The notes beneath the pieces are model-generated. The model had not been told where the DNA came from. It did not search any database and saw only the letters and a list, made by a program, of their open reading frames with translations. Below are positions 7,229 through 12,006 of a stretch of 12,006 nucleotides of DNA, piece by piece. Origin of the DNA: an uncultured Clostridia bacterium (GTDB taxonomy: Bacteria; Bacillota; Clostridia; Christensenellales; CAG-314). The stretch's first letter is position 1. Every line of letters begins with the position of its first letter. Position numbers and translations under genes: made by a program. The stretch is taken from positions 1 to 12,006 of the forward strand of contig CAKPPA010000023.1 in NCBI GenBank assembly GCA_934177025.1, given 5' to 3'.

Positions 7229-9091
7229 ATGAAAAAAACAAAAACAATTTGTGCCGTTTTGGCACTCCTCTTAAGTTTTACGGCGATTGCGATGTTGCCC
7301 GAAGCGGTGCATGCCGAAAGTGCGGACGAGTACTTTAGCGTAGCGCAAGGCATCATCAATTGGAAAAAATCCGACGTGGGCGCAACACCGGACGAGTACT
7401 TAATCAATGACGAATTTTTGAAAAGTGCCGGCTCCACCCCGGGCGATTGGTTCCCGATCGGGCTCGGCAGGCTTGGGATTACGGACAATCAAAGCGGCTA
7501 CCTTGCCGTCATTCACGACAACGTAACGAAGCGTTATCAAACGCCGAAAAAGTTGAGCGAAGCAAAAGCCACCGAATGGCATCGCATTTCCTTGGCGATT
7601 TTGGCAAGTGGCGGCAACCCGCGCAAAGCCGGCATCGACGGCAACATCGATTTAATTGCCGACGGTACGTACAATCGTGCGGAAAACGGCACGGGCATTT
7701 TGGGGCGGCAAGGCATTAACGGCTACATTTGGGGGCTGATTACGTTGGATAGCCTCAATTACGAAGTGCCGAAAAACGCATTTTACACGCGCGACGACAT
7801 TATTTTGGCAATTTTAAAACAGCAGCTTGCCGACGGCGGATTTGCGCTGGACGGCCGCGTGTCCGATGCGGATATGACGGCAATGGCAATGCAAAGTTTG
7901 GCACCTTACTACAACAGCGAAAAAATTTACGAGTACACCGACAAAAAAGGCAATGCGGTAAAAAAACGCGTGCGCGACGTGGTGGACGAATGCATTACGT
8001 GGCTTTCGGCAGAACAGTGTGAGGACGGCGATTTTCAAAGTTGGGGAACCGCGAACGTGGAAAGCACGGTGCAGGTTGTCGTTGCGTTGGCAAGTTTAGG
8101 CATTGACGCACAAACCGACGCAAGGTTTATCAAAACGGCGGCGGACGGCACGAAAAAAACGTTGTTCGACGGCATGCTGAAGTATCGCACGGCAAGCGGC
8201 GGCTTTACGCATTCCTTTGTCAACGATCCCGACAACCCGTCGGCAGTTGCGGGGAAACCGAACACCATGGCAAGCGAACAAACGCTGTACGGCATGGCGG
8301 CACTTTGGCGGCAAAAAAACGGCATGCGCGCGCTGTACGATTTCCGTCCGGAGCAGTCTATTGAAGTAAAAGCGAAAATTGCGGCGGTTTCGGCGCAAAT
8401 CGACGCATTGCGGGAGGATTCCCCGTCGAGCGAAGTGCAAGCCGCGTACGATGCTTACTGGGACGTTACGCCGTCCGAACGGCGGTACGTAGGGAACTAC
8501 GCAAAACTTGCCGAACTCATGGTAATTGCCGGCGTAGAGTTTTATGAAGAAAAAATGGACTACAACAGCGGCACCGACGACACCCCGACCGAGTTTTTCG
8601 ATCGCGACGACCAAGCGGCGGCGGATGCCTTGCCAAAGGTGCTTACCACGCAAAACCGCGCCGAAGTGTTGCGGCTTTACGTCAAAATTAAAAACAGCGT
8701 GTACTTTGAAGGGAAGCAGGCGTACGTCATTAAGCTGGAAAAAGCCAAAAACGAAATCGACGCCATTTTGAAGGAAATCGACGACCTAAAGGCAAAAATT
8801 GCGAACGAACTGTATCCGTTCCAAAACATCGGGCTTTCCAAAAAAGGCACGGTGTACGAAATTTACGATCGCTACATGGCACTTTCGGAGTACGATCGCT
8901 CGGCATTCGAAAAAAGCGACGTCGAAGGGATTATGAAGTGCAAAACGCAGGTGGACAACCTGCAAACGGCGTTAATCATTACGGCGTGTTGCGTGGTTGC
9001 GGCAGCCGTTGTAACAACGTGGATTGTGCTGCACGTGTTAAAGCGGCGCAAATTGAAACGCGCGAAATTCATGCCGGAAAGCGACGAATAA
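7229..9091 (+). CDS. Secreted, C-terminally anchored alpha/alpha-barrel protein (intrinsic-factor-like barrel; prenyltransferase/squalene-oxidase-repeat type)
   Basis: The protein has 620 residues. The ATG at 7229 is chosen because it follows AAAGGA by 8 nt and starts a clean signal peptide: MKKTK, hydrophobic residues 7-22, probable cleavage after V-H-A at residue 29. An upstream in-frame extension would spoil this. Residues about 35-370 form the alpha/alpha barrel (TEWHR at 115-119, QGINGYIWGLITLDS, D-A-D-M-T-A-M-A at 213-220, LAPYYNSEKIYEYTDK). The D-x-x-T-A-M-A type motif resembles the D-T-x-A-M-A segment I recall from the barrel of transcobalamin and intrinsic factor. Residues about 370-575 are mostly helical. 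A membrane helix spans about 579-603, followed by KRRKLKR. It is not a terpenoid enzyme on this evidence: it is exported and lacks an obvious DxDD catalytic motif. The likely job is extracellular cobalamin capture together with the DUF4430 proteins. This is inferred from the riboswitch, neighbours and fold. Confidence 0.9.
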   Translation: MKKTKTICAVLALLLSFTAIAMLPEAVHAESADEYFSVAQGIINWKKSDVGATPDEYLINDEFLKSAGSTPGDWFPIGLGRLGITDNQSGYLAVIHDNVTKRYQTPKKLSEAKATEWHRISLAILASGGNPRKAGIDGNIDLIADGTYNRAENGTGILGRQGINGYIWGLITLDSLNYEVPKNAFYTRDDIILAILKQQLADGGFALDGRVSDADMTAMAMQSLAPYYNSEKIYEYTDKKGNAVKKRVRDVVDECITWLSAEQCEDGDFQSWGTANVESTVQVVVALASLGIDAQTDARFIKTAADGTKKTLFDGMLKYRTASGGFTHSFVNDPDNPSAVAGKPNTMASEQTLYGMAALWRQKNGMRALYDFRPEQSIEVKAKIAAVSAQIDALREDSPSSEVQAAYDAYWDVTPSERRYVGNYAKLAELMVIAGVEFYEEKMDYNSGTDDTPTEFFDRDDQAAADALPKVLTTQNRAEVLRLYVKIKNSVYFEGKQAYVIKLEKAKNEIDAILKEIDDLKAKIANELYPFQNIGLSKKGTVYEIYDRYMALSEYDRSAFEKSDVEGIMKCKTQVDNLQTALIITACCVVAAAVVTTWIVLHVLKRRKLKRAKFMPESDE

Positions 9092-9182
9092 AACAAAACG
9101 AAAACCGCCGCAACGGAAAAGGCAGGGAAGCACGAGGAAAGCACGGCTTAAGGGCTTTTTACGCAGGCGAACAGGATAAAAA
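9092..9182 (+). other. Short intercistronic gap
   Basis: No gene or convincing terminator is present. A weak 5-bp pairing AAAGC/GCTTT (9138-9142 with 9154-9158) ends in five T (9156-9160), but the loop is long and the stem poor. At most it would cause partial attenuation. The SD AGGA (9173-9176) serves the ATG at 9183. Confidence 0.4.
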
Positions 9183-9731
9183 ATGAAAAAGGATCTCATT
9201 GCAATTTGCATCGTCGTGGTGCTACTGATTTTTATTTTCAGCGGCACCAAAATTCAATCGGTGGACGACTACTACCTAACGCATTTGGACGACATCACGG
9301 AGGATAGCCTTACCGTGTTTTTGTCGATTAATTGCAGCACGGTGTTTGATAATTGGGACAAGCTCGATCCGCGGCTACGCTACGAAAAGTACGTTCCGTC
9401 CGACGGGTTTATTTTGCATCAAACCGAATACGTGCTACGCCCCGGCGACAGCGTGTACGACATTTTAAACCGCGCAGTCAGGCACAACAAAATTCAAATG
9501 GAGTATCAGGGCATAAACGAAAGTGCTTACGGCAGCGTGTACATTAAAGGCATCAACTTTTTGTACGAGTTTTCCTGCGGGGAGCATTCGGGCTGGATGT
9601 ACAAAGTAAACGGCAAATTCCCGGGGTACGGTTGCAGTAAGTACAAATTAAAGGACGGCGACGTAATCGAATGGGTGTACACCTGCGATTTAGGCAGGGA
9701 CGTAGGCGATTCTTGGGGGGCAAAGGCATGA
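9183..9731 (+). CDS. Small N-terminally membrane-anchored DUF4430 (transcobalamin-like beta) protein
   Basis: The protein has 182 residues. An uncleaved hydrophobic helix (residues about 5-20, after M-K-K-D) anchors it, with no lipobox Cys and no clear AxA site. Residues about 40-172 form one DUF4430 domain: a beta-rich start, RPGDSVYDILNRAVR (86-100), then SGWMYKVNGKFPGYG (136-150) and LKDGDVIEWVYT (156-167). These are the family's most conserved segments and match the lipoprotein's C-terminal domain. The stop overlaps the ecfT start (ATGA, 9728-9731), so the two proteins are translationally coupled, as expected for partners at the membrane. The likely role is to cap or relay cobalamin from the barrel protein to the transporter. 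This is inferred; the family itself has no proven enzymatic activity. Confidence 0.9.
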   Translation: MKKDLIAICIVVVLLIFIFSGTKIQSVDDYYLTHLDDITEDSLTVFLSINCSTVFDNWDKLDPRLRYEKYVPSDGFILHQTEYVLRPGDSVYDILNRAVRHNKIQMEYQGINESAYGSVYIKGINFLYEFSCGEHSGWMYKVNGKFPGYGCSKYKLKDGDVIEWVYTCDLGRDVGDSWGAKA

Positions 9732-10606
9732 AAGCGTTCGAATCGTTTCACCCGATTTTGCTGTTTACCTACTTTTTGGCAACGATATTCATCACCATGT
9801 TTTGCTTTAATCCGATTGTGATTGCGCTTTCCTTCGTGGCGGCGGCGGTGTTTTGCGGCATGCTGGTGGGCGGCAGGGAAATCGCAAAAAGTTTGGTGTA
9901 CTCCTTTGTGATGATTTTGCTGATTTCCGTTACAAACCCGCTGTTTTCGCACAACGGCGAAACCATCCTGTTTTTTTTAAACGACAATCCGGTGACGTTG
10001 GAAGCAATTTTGTACGGCGTCAACGTGGCAGTGCAAATTATGGCGGTGATTTATTGGTTTAAGTGTTATCACGAAGTGATGACGAGCGACAAGTTTATTT
10101 ACCTGTTCGGCAGGGTTACGCCGAAACTGTCGCTGCTGCTTTCCATGACGATTAATTTCATTCCGAAATTTAAGCGACATTTTACCGAAATCGACGAAGC
10201 TCAAAAAACGCTGGGGATGTACGCAACCAAAAGTTTTGTGGACAAAATCCGTCAAAAAATAAGGGTGCTCGGCATTTTGATTAGTTGGAGTTTGGAAAAC
10301 TCCGTGCAAACCGCCGATTCCATGCGGGCGCGCGGTTACGGGCTAAAGGGACGCTCCAGCTATTCCGTTTTTACGTGGATCACGCGCGATTCCGTTACGT
10401 ATGCCGTCATTTTGCTTTTAACGGGTGCGGCGTGCTACTTGGTAACCATTGTGCCGAACTACTCGTTTTATCCGACGTTTGCGCCGTTGGCAACCGACGG
10501 GTTTGCCGTGGCACTGTACGCATGTTTGTTCGTTTTGATGTTTTTAGCAACTTTTTGTGAAGTAAAGGAGAATTTGTCGTGGCGATACTTGAAATCCAAA
10601 ATTTAA
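9728..10606 (+). CDS. ecfT: ECF transporter transmembrane T component
   Basis: The protein has 292 residues. It is the integral-membrane scaffold that couples ATPase movements to the substrate-binding S component of an energy-coupling-factor importer. It has hydrophobic segments at about 10-46, 53-71, 93-112, 222-243 and 258-277, with a long cytoplasmic helical region between (about 145-215). The coupling motif A-R-G is present once, in SMRARGYG (A201-R202-G203). At the expected place of the first A-R-G the sequence reads A-Q-K-T-L-G (158-163). The ATG at 9728 overlaps the preceding stop and has AAAGG just upstream. The next gene begins inside its 3' end. Its position behind a cobalamin riboswitch and DUF4430 genes points to cobalamin or another corrinoid as substrate. 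The CbiQ-type cobalt transporter family is an alternative, but no CbiM/CbiN is seen. Confidence 0.93.
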   Translation: MKAFESFHPILLFTYFLATIFITMFCFNPIVIALSFVAAAVFCGMLVGGREIAKSLVYSFVMILLISVTNPLFSHNGETILFFLNDNPVTLEAILYGVNVAVQIMAVIYWFKCYHEVMTSDKFIYLFGRVTPKLSLLLSMTINFIPKFKRHFTEIDEAQKTLGMYATKSFVDKIRQKIRVLGILISWSLENSVQTADSMRARGYGLKGRSSYSVFTWITRDSVTYAVILLLTGAACYLVTIVPNYSFYPTFAPLATDGFAVALYACLFVLMFLATFCEVKENLSWRYLKSKI

Positions 10607-12006
10607 CGTTCCGCTACAACGGCGCGGAGGAAAACGCCTTAAACGACGTTTCGTTTTCCATCGAAAAAGGGGAGTTTACGGTGCTTTGCGGCGAATCCGG
10701 TTGCGGCAAAAGCACGCTACTGCGTTTAATTAAAAAGCAAATCGCACCGGCAGGCACGTTAAGCGGCAGCATTTTGTACGGCGGCACCTCCGTCGACGAC
10801 TTGGACGAACGCCGCTCCGTTGCGGAAATCGGCTTTGTTATGCAAAATCCGGAGAATCAAATCGTTACGGACAAAGTGTGGCACGAATTGGCGTTCGGGC
10901 TGGAGAGTTTGGGGGTAAGCACCGACGAAATTCGCTTGCGCACCGCCGAAACCTGCGGCTTTTTCGGCATCAGCGATTGGTACAACAAAAAAACCTGCGA
11001 ATTGTCCGGCGGGCAAAAACAACTTTTGTCGTTGGCGTCCGTTATGGTCATGCAACCGCAAATCCTCATTTTAGACGAGCCGACCAGTCAATTGGACCCG
11101 ATTGCCGCCGCCGATTTTATTTCGACCGTAAAAAAAATCAATCGCGAATTGGGCGTTACGGTGCTTATGGTGGAGCATCGGCTGGAGGAAGTGTTTCCGC
11201 TTGCCGACAAAGTGGTCCTCATGAACCGTGCCGGCATCCTTGCCGTCGGCACGCCGGAAAACGTCGGTTCGCAATTAAGGCACATCGATCCAAATCACAA
11301 AATGCTCCTCGGTTTGCCGTCGGCAGTGCGCATTTACAACAAATTGGAGGGCGACGGCAAATGCCCGTTGACCGTTAAGGACGGCAAGGACTATTTGGAG
11401 GAAAGGTACCGCAACGTGTACGACCGCTACGGCGTTTTGCCCGACGAAACCGCTTCCCGCACGAAAGCCATTGAAATTTCCGAAGGCTTTTTCCGCTACG
11501 AGCGCGACTTGCCTGACGTACTCAAAGGCATTAATCTTACCGTTTACGAAAACGAAATTTTTTGCATTTTAGGGGGCAACGGTGCGGGCAAAACCACAAC
11601 GCTGAAAGTCGTCGGCGGAATCAAGCGGCTGTACCGCGGAAAGTTGCGCATTTGGGACAAAAAAATTTCCGACTACGGCGGCGTCAGTTTGTACCGCCAC
11701 AATTTAAGTTGTTTGCCGCAAAATCCGCAAACGCTGTTTGTCAAAAACACGTTGCAGGCGGATTTGGAGGAAGTCGTCAAAGTGATGGGTTACGGCAAGG
11801 AGGGTGCGGAAAAAATCCGCAACGTGGTGGAGGAACTCAACATTTCCCACCTTTTGGGGCGGCACCCGTTCGACCTTTCCGGCGGCGAGCAACAAAAAGC
11901 GGCGTTTGCCAAAATTTTACTCACCGAACCGAAAATCATTTTGTTGGACGAGCCGACAAAAGGCATCGACGCGTTTTCCAAAAACACGTTGGCAAACATT
12001 TTGTAT
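10579..12006 (+). CDS. ecfA: ECF transporter ATPase with two fused ABC domains (3' partial)
   Basis: The start is GTG at 10579, 8 nt after AAAGGAG (10564-10570), inside ecfT (28-nt overlap). The frame is open for 476 codons to the window end. ABC domain 1 has Walker A GESGCGKST (38-46), Q-loop Q89, signature LSGGQ (142-146), Walker B ILILDEP (162-168) and switch His200. After a linker (about 235-295), domain 2 has Walker A GGNGAGKTT (332-340), Q381, signature LSGGE (433-437) and Walker B IILLDEP (453-459); its switch His lies beyond the window. A single chain thus supplies the EcfA/EcfA' pair that hydrolyses ATP to drive uptake through EcfT. All catalytic motifs look intact. About 60-100 residues are likely missing. 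Confidence 0.95.
   Translation, partial: MAILEIQNLTFRYNGAEENALNDVSFSIEKGEFTVLCGESGCGKSTLLRLIKKQIAPAGTLSGSILYGGTSVDDLDERRSVAEIGFVMQNPENQIVTDKVWHELAFGLESLGVSTDEIRLRTAETCGFFGISDWYNKKTCELSGGQKQLLSLASVMVMQPQILILDEPTSQLDPIAAADFISTVKKINRELGVTVLMVEHRLEEVFPLADKVVLMNRAGILAVGTPENVGSQLRHIDPNHKMLLGLPSAVRIYNKLEGDGKCPLTVKDGKDYLEERYRNVYDRYGVLPDETASRTKAIEISEGFFRYERDLPDVLKGINLTVYENEIFCILGGNGAGKTTTLKVVGGIKRLYRGKLRIWDKKISDYGGVSLYRHNLSCLPQNPQTLFVKNTLQADLEEVVKVMGYGKEGAEKIRNVVEELNISHLLGRHPFDLSGGEQQKAAFAKILLTEPKIILLDEPTKGIDAFSKNTLANILY

Noticed and set aside
9138..9160. Possible terminator inside the operon
   Set aside because: Only a 5-bp stem with an 11-nt loop. Too weak to be called, and the downstream genes have no evident promoter of their own.

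Overview
The window looks like chromosomal DNA of a Gram-positive (Bacillota/Clostridia-type) anaerobe, probably gut-associated. The evidence is a diderm-free secretome: a lipoprotein, membrane-anchored surface proteins with basic C-terminal tails, Ig-like and GLUG repeats, and an ECF-type transporter. A clean sigma-A promoter and strong Shine-Dalgarno (SD) sites fit this. All genes are on the + strand. No tRNA, rRNA, CRISPR array or transposase is visible.

Layout. (1) Positions 1-4229 hold the 3' part of a very large surface protein. It has an alpha/alpha-barrel domain (prenyltransferase/squalene-oxidase-repeat type), an Ig-like domain, two tandem GLUG modules, a helical stalk built of nested repeats and a C-terminal membrane anchor. 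A strong intrinsic terminator follows at 4308-4337. (2) Positions 4338-5006 are a control region: an AT-rich spacer, a near-consensus promoter (4609-4637), a cobalamin riboswitch (about 4644-4850, B12 box 4793-4809), an intrinsic terminator that probably serves as the riboswitch switch (4921-4951), and a GC hairpin just upstream of the first SD. (3) Positions 5007-12006 are an operon of five genes: a lipoprotein with Ig-like repeats and a C-terminal DUF4430 domain; a secreted, C-terminally anchored alpha/alpha-barrel protein; a small N-terminally anchored DUF4430 protein; an ECF transporter T component (ecfT); and a fused two-domain ECF ATPase that runs off the window end. The last three are tightly coupled (ATGA overlap, then a 28-nt overlap).

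Interpretation. DUF4430 is the family related to the C-terminal beta domain of animal transcobalamin and intrinsic factor. The N-terminal domain of those animal proteins is an alpha6/alpha6 barrel of the same general fold as the barrel proteins here. Both halves occur as separate surface proteins under a cobalamin riboswitch and next to an ECF transporter. I infer a split, intrinsic-factor-like cobalamin capture system that hands B12 (or another corrinoid) to an ECF importer. No substrate-binding S component is visible in the window. The upstream giant protein carries a paralogous barrel domain, so it may belong to the same uptake apparatus or act as an adhesin made from the same module.
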